NCBI GenBank assembly: GCA_031308135.1
Contig: JAHLJT010000631.1
Span: forward strand, 171,547,612-171,611,611
DNA: 64,000 nt
Direction: 5' to 3'
Source of the DNA: Acheta domesticus
Taxonomy: Eukaryota; Arthropoda; Insecta; Orthoptera; Gryllidae
The notes under the pieces are model-generated. The model searched no databases. It was not told the origin of the DNA and saw only the letters and a program-made list of their open reading frames with translations. Position numbers and translations under genes: made by a program. Below, one piece after another: positions 1 to 10,229 of this stretch (within the stretch, counting starts at the first letter, position 1; each line of letters opens with the position of its first letter).

Positions 1-962
1 CACTCATGCACCTGTGCAGGCAGTGCAACTATAAAATGCGGAATGAAATTTATTTGTCATGTGATCTTTTCTCATGTCAGTATTTTTACTTGAATTGCAT
101 TTTGAAATAGGGTAATTAAATATGTTGTGTACATAATATTTCAAAAGATAAATCAATATTTTTTTGTTTATTATTCTTGATGTATGAATTAATTAAGTTG
201 TGTTAATAAAGTGAAAAACTATATTCTCCCCATTTGCTGACTTGTTTTGTACCACAAAAACTTCATACATTCCTTAGACAAAGTATCAGTTATGTTCTAA
301 TTGTCTGTTGACTGTAGAGTGCAACTTAATCACATTCTGCATTTCATTTGCCCTTGCGTTACTGTTGCTGTAATAAGAACTATCTATTTAAAATTAAATT
401 TCTTGTTTCCTGTGGTTGTATATTTTAATGCTGTAATAGCACTTTACCTCTACCTCTTAAGTCTAAGGCCTTTGTACATGACATTGATTTACACTATAGG
501 GTGAATCCATTTTAAGTGGTCCTGAATTTAGTAAATTGGTTGATCGACCATCTCGAGAGAGAAAAAAAATTCCACATACATTTCTTTAATGTTTTGGCTG
601 TTCAAAAACATCTCTAATTTTTTGAATTCATACTAAACATATTACATTTTATTGTGGTTGAAATATATATCAATTCACAAGTGACCTCATTGTCAATTGC
701 ACATGAGAACTGAAGCTGAGCTGTTTCCTAATTTGCTTTCAAGAGGTCTCTCTGACATAAATTGAAGTAGTATAACATTTGTTTCAATTATATAGATTCT
801 AGAGAACATTAAAAAATCTGGATGTCTTCAGTTCGCGTTATTATTGAGCATCCCCAAACGCGCGAGTCACACTACGCCACTGATGGTGACAGGGTAAAGA
901 AGTGATATAAACGGTTTACAATACAACGCATTTAAAATCAGTGCAGTCGTTATAAAGAAGTA
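1..962. other. AT-rich stretch without a recognisable gene
   Basis: No supported coding region. Short open frames here are random for the base composition. The only recognisable structure is at the right: positions about 827-882 read into a hAT-type terminus ending TACGCCACTG at 882, whose reverse complement begins CAGTGGCGTAG. The matching outer end was not found in the window, so this is a solo or truncated end. Confidence 0.5.
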
Positions 963-1129
963 CTATCGATATGTTATACTATCCAAGGGTGGGTGGTGAC
1001 GTTGAGCGTAGTTTCTCGATGTCGTCGATACGATTAAACACATCACTAATGACGTCACTGAATTGGGACTTGTGTGCAATGCACGTCGACAACTCAATAA
1101 ATAGAATACACACATTGCTTCAATTTTTT

Positions 1130-1306
1130 TACTTTTGAATCTTCCTTTTTCGTGTTGGCGAATCGTCATCGTCTTCAAGCTATGTAATAATGATTTTATG
1201 TCCTCACCTTGCGCGGTATCTTCTGGCGCCTCTCTGAGGTGATTTTTGCGTGAAATATCTGCACCATACTTTAGTACCAACAGTCCTTTAGGACCAACAG
1301 CACGCA
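1130..1306 (-). pseudogene. possible ankyrin-repeat exon fragment
   Basis: The minus-strand reading contains LLVLKYGADISRKN followed by APEDTAQGEDIKSLL. This matches the second helix, the 'YGADxxxKN' hairpin and the start of the next unit of an ankyrin repeat, a protein-protein interaction module. No ATG opens the frame. It begins just after a TTTTAAG that could be a splice acceptor near 1307, and after the repeat the frame runs into a basic tail (HEKGRFKSKK) and then non-homologous sequence. It could be one terminal exon of a host gene or a captured fragment inside a repeat. Only about one repeat unit is visible, so the call rests on a short motif. Confidence 0.35.
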
Positions 1307-1319
1307 CTTAAAATAACTA

Positions 1320-1702
1320 CCTCGAGCCGCGAGAGGGAGTAGAGTGTTCCCGAAACAATAGCGGTCGTGAGGGTAGTTGCGTCTCAACGTCTCGGGTCAT
1401 CGAGTTTGAGTGACCGAGCGAAGTGGCTCAGTGCGTAGTGCGCTCACTTGGCTGTCTGAAGGTAACCAATTTCCTTATACAGATTTTCGAAGTAGTAGAT
1501 TAGTGTCCGGCATTGGCCTTCCTGCCTTAATGTTTTTCTTATCTTCAAAGTTCCGCGAAACAAAACTTATTCATAAATCACGTACGTGTCAGTCTACGCC
1601 GCTGCCTGCAATAGAAAGATCCATGTTCGTGGTCTTGCCGAAATACTCACGTGGTAGTTTCTTTTCTAACGATAAACGTAAATCTGAATTAGCACTAAGC
1701 TT
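1320..1702. other. CpG-richer flank with a tRNA A-box-like segment
   Basis: Richer in CG than its surroundings. Positions about 1430-1453 resemble a tRNA A box (GTGGCTCAGTGCGTAGTGCG), as seen in tRNA-derived SINEs, but no convincing B box follows at the right distance. Treated as a possible decayed SINE head only. Confidence 0.25.
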
Positions 1703-2102
1703 AGCGTGACCATAGAGGAGAGATATACTGGAGTGTGCAGAAGGCCCACCCGGGTATCAACATCTCTCGCGCCAGTGTCACGTGACTTTGGGACAGCTAG
1801 GTGGCATTTACAATAACACCCGTCTCGCTTTAAATGATTTATTTTTATACGTACGTAAGATGTTTCATTCCAGCATTATTTTCTCATTTATTAAACAACC
1901 CTAAAAATGTTGCTTATAGCAGAAAAGTGAATTTAAGTTTTTCTGCTCTATTTGCTCAAGTACATGAAAATTCCGATTTTTGTCCAACTTGTTACTTTCA
2001 ACCACGTACTCCACTAACCTGTTTTACAAGTACAATTACATAGGATTATAAATAAATATTTGTAAAATCAGTTGCGGCTCATGGTTTTATAAATGGGAAG
2101 AC

Positions 2103-2192
2103 TGCAATGCATTGCATTGCATTGCATTACAGTGCATTGCATTGCCTGTCTTGTATTTCTATTAATAAATCTGATACAGATTTATTAATAGA
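2103..2192. repeat. TGCAT-type tandem repeat followed by a perfect hairpin
   Basis: Positions 2103-2147 are a pentamer array of the form ATTGC/TGCAT with one interruption. It is followed at 2158-2192 by a perfect palindrome with 16-nt arms (TCTATTAATAAATCTG) and a 3-nt loop. It lies just inside the left end of the hAT element, where subterminal repeats commonly occur. Confidence 0.8.
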
Positions 2193-2622
2193 AGGGAGTC
2201 GCGCTCCTGCCGCATATCAGGAAAACTAGTTAAAGCGCAATGCTAACCGCTCAACTAGAGTCCCTAGATCAGACCTGCACAGCAATTTGCACTTTCACTG
2301 ACCTCAGGAGCTGCGTGCGGGCAACTCGGCTGCAAATGAGAAAATCGATGAAGGGTGGGGATGAGACCCAATCGAGGAGTGGGGACCACCAATCAGAATG
2401 CGCAATTCACATGATAGCGCGTAAATTTAAAGAGCAATCGGCAAGAACATGACGGTCATACACAGTTCAAGTAATATTGGCTCTTGTATTATATTGCAAA
2501 TGTTTGTTCTCGGTATATGACAGGCGAAATATGAAACTACAATGAATTATACATATTAGATTTCGACATCAAATATTATAATTGCTTGCAGGACTTATAA
2601 TGTAATTCGCTTTGCTACGATG

Positions 2623-4131
2623 CAGGTGCGGCTCGTCCTTAGGGGCCACAGGGGCCGGGCCCCACCAAGATTTAATAAAGCAAAAACATGTTTATTTATC
2701 TTTATCGTAATCTCTTTGTGATAATTGTAGTACTTTATTGGAATTCTTTATTCGTGAAGATCGACAATTCGTCTCCAGAACTCATTCCAAGTCCCAATAA
2801 CCAGGAATTGAGGGTCATAGTTACTTGCCGCACTCAAAGATAGCGTTAGTAGCATTCAAGGGGCCGCCCTGCCTGGGCCCCACAGCCGGTAACTCCGCTC
2901 CGTTTACAAGGTCAACGCCCTTCCGCACTGGGCGCGAGTACTGCTTGCTAATTTTAGCAGCCCTTGGGGCCCGCACCATCGAGCCCTTCTCGGAGGAACG
3001 GCAGGCTGAGCGCGCGGTTTTCAAAGTGCACGTGAAAGTTCTGCGCGCTATAAGATGAACACAGTGGATTCGTTACAGCGTTTTCAGTTTTCTTCACTGA
3101 GACTTGAAGAAAAAAATGATATTAAACTGTTAGTAGCACATCAACCGAGTGTACTTTTCATTTATACAAGTTGATGGGAAGAAAAAATGAACATTCTTTA
3201 ATTCGTAATTTCAGCAAACAACTATGGTTCACTGTGAGTGAAGAAAAACAAAGCTTATTTTGCTTTTTTGTTTATTATTTGGTGGTGAGGGGTTGTGGAC
3301 GACAGTGGGCTGTAAGGATCTGAAACATTTGAGGGAAATGATAAAGAAACACGAAGAAACGCACGAAGCAACACGAAGAAGTTTAATTTAGAAAACGCTT
3401 GTAAATTTAAAACTTTTCGAACCTTGACATTGTTGTACAGATTGATTCTGCGGTCAAAATTTCAATTTAGAAACATAATGAACAAGTCGCATAAAATAAA
3501 CTATTTTAGGTAAAGAGATTGAGTGTTTAAAATTCTGTGGTACTCATGAACCAGCACTGAGGGAGCATGATGAATCTGAAGATTCAAAAAACCGTGCAAG
3601 TTTTTAGACTTATCGTTATTCGGCAATAGTGTGTTAAATGAACATTTAAACAATTTTTCTGTTTATAAATATAACTCACACGACGTAGAACGAGCTGCTA
3701 GATTCCATGTATGAAGTGTATTTGGACGAAGTGAAGAGAGACATAGATGAAGCAGATTTTGTTTCTCTGCAGGCCGATTAAACAACTGACATAACACGAC
3801 CAAGTCAATTTGTCTTAATTTTACGGTATGTTTCCCTTTCGAACTCTAAGCATTCAGAAAGATAAGCTACGACATTAGCATTTTTACAAAAATCATTTGT
3901 TTCCATTGACATACCAATATTTGATTAAACATCTTAATAAAAATTCCTACTTCTGTTTTTGTCGAAAACATTATTATTAACAGATACAGATTTAAAGGTT
4001 TAATTAATTGATAATATTAATTAAATAATTGATTAAATGACAATTATTTAATTAAATAAGATTGATTATAAGATGAAATTCGTGCTTTTGCGCCTGGCCC
4101 CACCAAGACAAAATATCACGAGCCGCCACTG
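2623..4131 (+). mobile_element. second hAT element nested in the first
   Basis: Left end CAGGTGCGGCTCGTCC at 2623; the right end on the opposite strand starts CAGTGGCGGCTCGTG and finishes at 4131. Perfect 8-bp duplications CTACGATG lie at 2615-2622 and 4132-4139. Subterminal sequence GGCCCCACCAAGA recurs near both ends but in direct orientation (about 2678 and 4096). At 1509 bp it is shorter than an autonomous copy and contains a decayed transposase. Confidence 0.85.
3698..3853 (+). pseudogene. hAT transposase fragment (DUF4371-like region)
   Basis: The frame reads LDSMYEVYLDEVKRDIDEAD, then FVSLQAD, a stop, and TTDITRPSQFVLILRYVS. The string QADETTD followed by a hydrophobic strand is a hallmark of the DUF4371/ZMYM-type hAT transposase region. 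The Glu codon after QAD is TAA (3779-3781), so this copy carries a nonsense change at that residue. About 340 bp upstream, a reading similar to KHEETHEATRRSLI is also compatible with the family. No other conserved blocks remain. Confidence 0.65.
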
Positions 4132-4922
4132 CTACGATGTAATTACAAATTTAGTGTTGTGCTAAACTCAAAATTTTGATACTGAATTGTTTTTTTTTAT
4201 GATGACAGCAATAAACTATTTTTATTAACTATGTTTAATTGAATAAGACGGTTCTCTCAAAGCAAAAACGTATTGTTCTTAAAAAATCATGATTATTTTC
4301 AGTTATAATTTCTGACAAGGGTGTAGAGTCGTTTACGAGATCGTATAAAAATATAAAGCCTTTGCATTCTATTTAATCAATGCCCATGATTATCTTATGA
4401 TTGTCCGTAACATATCGTCACAGAAGTTTGCTCGTTGATCTCTTTTATTCAGTTTCATAATGGAGGAAAAATGGTCACAAATGTGCTATTAAACATTACC
4501 CTTCTTGGAATTATCACATATTCTATTTTTATGTCAATCTTGATGTGAGAGATTGCTCTCATGATTTTGTTCATTTTTCTATGATTTGGAGATTATAACA
4601 TTCCTAGTGAACAATCAATTATTAAATTGCAATTTTGTGTTAGAATTAAATAATATTTTTTCTTATATAAAAACATATTTTTTTGTATACCATCATTATA
4701 AACGACCCTTTTCGATACCCCGGATCGTGCATAATCCAGTATTTTATCGCACGCTACATGACGTCATCGCCATTATTAAACGCGACATGACGTCATGACG
4801 AACGTCTACTGTTCACAGAAAGACAGATCTGTAGAACTGGTTTCAGAAAGTAAACAAATGTGCAAAAATGTATATTTCAATAGTTAAAATAAATATTTCT
4901 ACAAAATATTATTACTCTACCT

Positions 4923-5381
4923 TCATTAAGAGATATTTCTCATCATCTGCTTCCACTACACATCATCTTTCGAAAATATCACAGATTTTTCAGCTTCATA
5001 GCCGACATTAGCTTGTTTCATATATAACTGAACTTTGTTATAAGCAGAGATGTCAATTCCATCTTTAATTTTCAGCATAGTCTTCAATTTTGAATGACTG
5101 CACCACAAAGATGATGCCTTACATACTGCAGACTTCAAAATAACATAAATTAGAAAATGAGAACTCGACACTAGTATTAATCATAAAAAGTATGACAAAC
5201 TTACCAACTCAGGTATATATGCCAGAACAACTGTCTCGCATATAATATTTACATTATTTGTTTCCATCCACTTCCTAAATTTTATATTTTCCTTCTCATA
5301 CAATGCACTCGACTTTTTAGGTATTAAACTTTCTTGTGCCTTCGAGGCTTTTTCTAAAACTACCATTGGTAACGACGCCAT
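4923..5381 (-). pseudogene. tyrosine-recombinase (Crypton-like) N-terminal gene fragment, two exons
   Basis: Exon 1 (5205-5381) starts at an ATG and ends TTG|GTAAGT. A 72-nt intron (5133-5204) ends ...GAAG, and exon 2 (about 4923-5132) continues in phase 0 with SLWCSHSKLKTMLKIKDGID. The pattern, a helical segment then 'LWSxYSxLKxxxxIKxxIDIS' then a lysine-rich 'KxxxF' stretch, resembles the N-terminal SAM-like domain of Crypton-type tyrosine recombinases. Exon 2 breaks at a TAG (4956-4958), but a shifted frame continues EADDEKYLLMK and ends at a GTAGAG donor. The catalytic recombinase domain is absent. Family assignment is from memory of related proteins and is tentative. Confidence 0.45.
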
Positions 5382-5530
5382 CTTTCATTCGAATACGCGC
5401 GTGAATCGGCTCTCCGCTGTCACAGTTGTGACGTCATAATACCAACGTCCATGTTGCCAACTATAAAACTTTACTTACACTTACTTCGTTTCATTTATAG
5501 CTTTATAATGATGTTATACAAAAAATAGCG

Positions 5531-5672
5531 TATGCAACTCGTTTATAACGTTCCTTTTTTGCACTCATAAGAAAATAGTCTATTACTAAACTCACTCCTT
5601 CGTCGTTCGTTTAGTAATAGACTATTTTCTTATTCGTGCAAAAAAGGTCAACATTATAAACTAATTGCATAA
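5531..5672. repeat. fold-back element, near-perfect palindrome
   Basis: The two halves are inverted copies. The inner arms (about 5553-5590 and 5609-5647) share AAGAAAATAGTCTATTACTA and a T6 or A6 run, with an ~18-nt loop containing CTCACTCCTTCGTCGTTC. Homology continues outward through GTTTATAA to about 5531 and 5672. It would form a long hairpin as single strand or RNA. No coding capacity. Confidence 0.8.
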
Positions 5673-6063
5673 ACTACTATTAAAGCTATTGCTTTAAAAT
5701 AATGCTGAACAGTCACAATGAGCATGTTATTTTCTTTAAAAAAAATAGAAAATGAAAATACATACAGTGGTGGATACGAAGGTGGATATACAGAAGAGCA
5801 TAGAACGTAAACAGTCAATTATGACCATGGTAACTTGAAATACTGGACATAATCCATTTAAACAAATGGGCATTTAATTTTGAAGCATGGATCATTATTA
5901 GACGCCCAGGCATTCAATCTACGCGCCGCGTCGTGCTATGTCAGACTTCTCCCCTCCCCTCAAAGCTTCCTACTCCCCCCTACTTGCACTTTCGGCGCTG
6001 CCACGGGCAGACGATCGGCTTCCAAGTGCAGAATGCCCGCGGGAGCAGGCGTTGTGCAGGTCT

Positions 6064-6325
6064 GCCCTAGATACAGAGAGTAGCGCAGCCGCCGCCATTT
6101 AATATCCTCTCTCCGGATAGCCCCGCCAGGCAGCAATCAGAATCCGAAGGAAAACTATAACAATTGGTGACTTCATGGAGATTTTCAAGAACATTAGTAT
6201 TGGTTGGGATAGATTCATGGTGCTCAACATACAGAATACTGCACAGTTCCAATTCTCATGACAACTGGATATAAAATGGCGGGATATGTGGAACAATGGA
6301 ATGCGCTACTCTGTATCTAGGAACT
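6064..6325. repeat. MITE-like element with ~45-bp inverted ends
   Basis: The left end CCTAGATACAGAGAGTAGCG and the opposite-strand right end CCTAGATACAGAGTAGCGCA match, and the similarity extends inward to CGCCATTT(T)ATATCC. The surrounding 5870-6560 is unusually GC-rich for the window. No transposase motif was seen, and the TSD is unclear. Confidence 0.6.
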
Positions 6326-6885
6326 CTTCGCTCAACTGCATAGTAATGCCATCTGGTGAGCACGCCCTTCTTCAGACCCTAGACCCCCCCCCCTCCATCC
6401 TTGAAGGCTGCCTGTCAGCAGCCTTTCGTCCGCCGGCAAGCCTGTGCAGTGAATGCATAACGTCATGCCTCCTCGTTTTACACAGGCCTTATGGCAGAAT
6501 GAAGTGGGAGCCTACCGCTTCTCTCTTCCCTGTCAACAGCTTCAAATGCGTTACGAACGGCCGTTAACGAACCGACAAAGAAAAAGGTTGATATGATTGT
6601 TACAAAATACAACTCAGAAATCCATTATTAATAAATAAATACATGTTTAAACATATTTTTAAATTTCTTTTTGAGGGCGATTTCTCTAAGAGAGGCTCCG
6701 CCTTACAGCCTTTAATGACGAGCCGCGCCTGTGTAAAATAAATTAACTCCATGGGATGCATTAATCCAAATTTCTGTTATTACTCAATGTTAAACATTCT
6801 ACTATTGAAGATCCACATCAGTGACATTTATAATAGCAAGTTATCAAAATTATATTTCAAGGATTTATAGAGGGAAAAAAGGCTT

Positions 6886-7270
6886 TTACCTTTGATTTAG
6901 TCGAAAACTGTATGTGATATGTGGGGGAAAAGTACCATCTGCACTCATTTTCTTGAGCTTCAAAAGCTCTTCCCAATATTTTAACTATAACATTAGACAT
7001 TTTCCCTCGCGAGTTATCTAAAACCTATTTGCATCGATAAACAAACTGCATGTTTTATTTTTTTCTTTGTATTACTAACAACAGTAACATGCCACTGGCT
7101 TTACTCCTACCACTACTAGTAAGTAAGATCAAGAAAACGTGGGCAAAATGAAGCTACATTTATGTCCAAAAGCAAAACAAGGGGACCTCTCAGCATTTGC
7201 TCAATGGATCAGGAAAACTGGACAAAAACCTGATCGAAATGGGGGTCTTTGACCTGGAAGCTGAAGAACA
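6886..7270 (+). repeat. dispersed coding-like repeat, copy 1
   Basis: Diverged copy of a sequence also found inverted at 8370-8700 and split at 43050-43250 / 49150-49310. The shared core AGCAAAACAAGGGG reads, in the better copies, as KLHLRPEAKQGAISAFAQWI. In this copy the distal part is intact (7145-7270) and the proximal part is rearranged. I do not recognise the peptide family. Together with the minus-strand copy it brackets the P-transposase remnant as an inverted pair. Confidence 0.6.
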
Positions 7271-7391
7271 TATTTTTCAAAGAATTTACTAATAAAAATC
7301 AACTACAAACATACAAATAACTAACACTAACATACTATAAACACAACTTACACCAATAAATACACATAGGATTAATGCCCTCTAAATCAAA

Positions 7392-8125
7392 TCATTTTGT
7401 TGTTAATTGATCTAATACTATTTTTTGGTAAATTTGGATGTGCTCTCTTCCTACATGTTTTAATCTTATGTCAATATATTTAAACAATATTGCCTTAATT
7501 AAATACATCCTGTGATTCATTATGGTCTCTTGACCAATAATATGATATGTTAAATTACTAAAAACAGAACTATTCACACATTCTCTGAGACATCTATTTA
7601 CAATTGTACTCCATGCTGCCTTTTTAAAAATGTCACCTCTCCCCTGAAGTATTCTTACTTCTACCTCTGCTCTTTTGCAGATTTTTATAACATCTGCAGA
7701 AGGGTATTTCAGTCCATAATCATCCTTCCTCTGGAATATGATCCTTCATCACTATCAGTCCGGCAAAGAACTAGCTTACAGTCCACACAAGCAAGAGACT
7801 TTTGCAACTTTGTAACTAAAAATCCTCCAATATAAATTACAATGTCCACAACATAGGGAGACAATCTAGTTTCAAGATAGTGTACTGATGGCAAGTACAT
7901 ATGGTCAGTTGGTACCTCACTGCCTAGTTCAGGATCATTCACTTGTGGCACACTTGCATACTGGCGTGAACTGACATTTAACAGTTGTTTCATCGTGTGG
8001 AACATAATTTGCAAAGTGAAATTGTTATTGCACTTCTTGAAAAGAAAAATAATTTTGGATCGTAAGCAGTGAACAAATATCCACGACGTCCCAAAATAAT
8101 TACGCTGTAGCACCACAAACAGCAC
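7392..8125 (-). pseudogene. P-element (THAP9-like) transposase, C-terminal remnant
   Basis: The minus-strand frames read IVIYIGGFLVTKLQKSLACV, then YGLKYPSADVIKICKRAEVE, then a conserved tail with FKKAAWSTIVNRCLRECVN. This order (YIaGFvvrKL, a Cys pair C-x2-C, YPS-DViKICk) is the C-terminal region of P-element/THAP9 transposases, which cut and join transposon DNA in the nucleus. The frame breaks near 7725-7745, where one reading stops at MIMD while the homologous reading continues as DDYGLKYPS in another frame. The N-terminal THAP DNA-binding domain and the catalytic core are not found. It lies inside the P-like element in the expected orientation. It is clearly inactive. Confidence 0.7.
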
Positions 8126-8369
8126 GCAAAGCTACATACAGCACCGTACAGATGGCAGATAACATGAAACAAAGTCGGTTCACAAATTTAAGTTAAAAGT
8201 AAAATCTTTTCTGCTGCAAAACAGTTTCTATACAATTAGAGACTATACTGATCGTGAAGAAGAAAAATAATGTTTATTGTAACAAAACAAAGATATATAA
8301 TGAATTAGTTTACATTTGCATTGTATACATTTTTTTAAAATATTTAATACGCCTGTAACAAGTAATGTA

Positions 8370-8700
8370 CTTCAGCTTCCGGGTCAATGACCCCCATCTC
8401 GATCAGGTTTTTGTCCAGTTTCCCTGATCCATTGAGCAAATGCTGAGATGGCCCCTTGTTTTGCTTCTGGACGTAAATGTAGCTTCACTGTGCGCACGTT
8501 TTGTTGAGCACTCCTTTTGCTTGTAGTTCATTTACCGTTGAAATTGATTTTCTATAACTCGGGAACAAACATTTTTCAAATATTTTTATTTTTCTAAAAT
8601 AATTATTTTCTAATTTTTTTATTCTGGCCCTCAAGAAAATGTGCGCAGATAAATCTCTTTCCCTACACGTCATATACAGCTTTTACTGTTTTTTGACAAA
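8370..8700 (-). repeat. dispersed coding-like repeat, copy 2
   Basis: The best-preserved uninterrupted copy in the window. On the minus strand it begins ACAGTAAAAGCTGTATATGA, passes ATGTTTGTTCCCGAGTTATA, and ends with the KLHLRPEAKQG-coding segment and GGTCATTGACCCGGAAGCTG. Comparison with the copy at 43 kb shows where the pogo element inserted there. Function unknown; it could be a captured exon or part of an uncharacterised transposon. Confidence 0.65.
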
Positions 8701-8910
8701 TAAATAAATTCAGCACGAGCTGCCGGTGCCCCAAAGTCACGTGACTTACGACCACCTCACGTTAAAACCTGTGCAGTAGGCTCACGCGCGTTCTAGTTGT
8801 ATCTCTCCTCTATGAGCGTGACTCACACGTTTGGGGAATGCTCAACAATAACACACAAAATGTCACTATCAACTATTTCATCTAACAGGCGAACGCAACA
8901 CTGGAACTAA

Positions 8911-9222
8911 ACTGCGATTTTTCTTTGCGAACTTTGCCCCTCAAGGCCACTGAAATCTCATCTTCGCGATGGAATACGTCACGGTATTTCGCATCTTTCT
9001 CAGTCGTTCCGCTAGATTTCGCATGATCGCGACCGTATCAAGCAGTACTTAAATACCACCTATATCCACCTTCAATACCACCTATAACCAGGTGGTATTG
9101 AGTGCTTACGATCATGCGACTTGTACCGGCAAGACCGAGAAAGACGCGAAATGCCGTGTGATATTCCATCGCGAAGACGGGCCTTCAGTGGCCTTGAGGG
9201 GCAAAGTTAGAGAAATCGCAGT
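8911..9222. repeat. palindromic MITE (family A, copy 1) with a central hairpin insertion
   Basis: The halves are mutual inverted repeats, starting ACTGCGATTTTTC and ending GAAATCGCAGT, with GCCCCTCAAGGCCACT and TCGCGATGGAATA inside each arm. The loop carries an extra ~50 bp (about 9046-9096), itself a hairpin (CAATACCACCT ... AGGTGGTATTG). Same family as 16369-16621 and 49399-49653. No ORF of significance. Confidence 0.8.
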
Positions 9223-10229
9223 ATACTTCCACGATCTCGATTGCTTACGACGGTGTAGACGCTTCCCACAAAATCCTCACGGCAGTCAGGACTTCCGATG
9301 TCTTGAAAGCAAATTATACAATGACTCAGCTTTAATTCTTATACACGAATGGCAATGAGACCACTTGTTAATTTATACATTGCAGACTAAAATAATATGT
9401 AATCTATTTAAGGAATAATTCAATTTCTTGGATATTGATTAAGAAATAGACAGGCACTATTTCTACAGTTTGTGCCCATGACTATACAGGGATTCCCAAG
9501 TGAGAGATAATTTACTGACTGCCTGAAGTGTGCTGCGCTCTCGTGCACAAACGAGCAACTAGCACATTAGACTCTTTCCGCAGTGGATGCTAGCGTAAAG
9601 CAGTTTTCTCTGGGCCAGGGATGAAGAGGGGAGCGGGGAACCTCGCCATGTGCGCATGCGTCATTGCTCGTCCTAATCTCGCGGCAGACGCTAGAAGCAT
9701 TTTAGCTTCCTAGCAATCACAGGCCAGCTTCAACAACCCGCCGAATTCAATCATAGGAAATCAATTTAACATTGATACAAAACGTGTTTCGCTCAACGGA
9801 CTACTTGTAAGATTATCAATACAGTATTTAAGGTTCTTTATTAACATTTTGAAACGGGGATGCTCAGCGTCCCCTGACGCTACGCCACTGATTAGCACAT
9901 ATAAGCTTAAAGGTATACTACACTTATAAATATGCACTTCAGTGTACATGTACCTGTACTCATCATTAAAAGCCAAGATTTTCTTTTGAAACACTGCTTT
10001 TATTCAAGCGAGGTCTGCAACTCAGCCGGTTGCAGGCCCCACGAAACGTACTGAGCATATCGATAGCACCCGAGCTTCCTGACGCCCCGCGCGCTTCGTA
10101 CACACCGATGCTCAGCAACCGCGAGCATTTCACAACTGCTAGTGTAAAAAGACACCACGCTTTTGATAAATTAGAAAATTTATGTTATAAATGAAGTAAG
10201 GTTTATTTTCAGTTAAAAATAAAGGTTTT
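9223..10229. other. no gene; solo hAT terminus at 9890
   Basis: Nothing coding is supported. Positions about 9856-9890 are a hAT-type end (opposite-strand start CAGTGGCGTAGCGTCAGGGG), closely matching the left-type end at 32030. The partner end was not found. 9530-9720 is mildly CG-rich without further structure. Confidence 0.5.

Larger units (their letters stand above)
2069..6731. mobile_element. hAT-type element inserted in the P-like element
   Basis: Ends are CAGTTGCGGCTCATGG at 2069 and, on the opposite strand, CAGGCGCGGCTCGTCATT ending at 6731. Perfect 8-bp duplications TGTAAAAT lie at 2061-2068 and 6732-6739. The P-like relative at 26.0-26.6 kb has a single uninterrupted TGTAAAAT followed by the same downstream sequence (AACTCCATGGGA), which is the empty site. 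Both the CAG...CTG ends and the 8-bp duplication are hAT hallmarks. No intact transposase of its own was found; the interior carries another hAT, a Crypton-like fragment and fold-back elements. Confidence 0.8.
1711..8814 (-). mobile_element. P-like DNA transposon, interrupted by nested hAT elements
   Basis: The ends form a terminal inverted repeat: CATAGAGGAGAGATA at 1711-1725 and its reverse complement ending at 8814. Perfect 8-bp target duplications (AGCGTGAC) lie at 1703-1710 and 8815-8822. A second inverted pair, GTCACGTGACTTTGGG at 1777-1792 and its complement at 8730-8745, sits 66-69 bp inside each end. P elements are known for 8-bp duplications and subterminal inverted repeats. A P-transposase C-terminal remnant lies inside on the minus strand. 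Removing the nested hAT (2069-6731 plus one duplication) leaves about 2.4 kb, a normal size for the family. The right-hand flank resembles a hAT terminus (compare 12421-12439), so it may have landed in an older hAT end. Confidence 0.8.

Noticed and set aside
963..1130. Continuation of the ankyrin-like frame to 963
   Set aside because: Downstream of the basic tail the residues no longer fit an ankyrin repeat and the frame is open only by chance.
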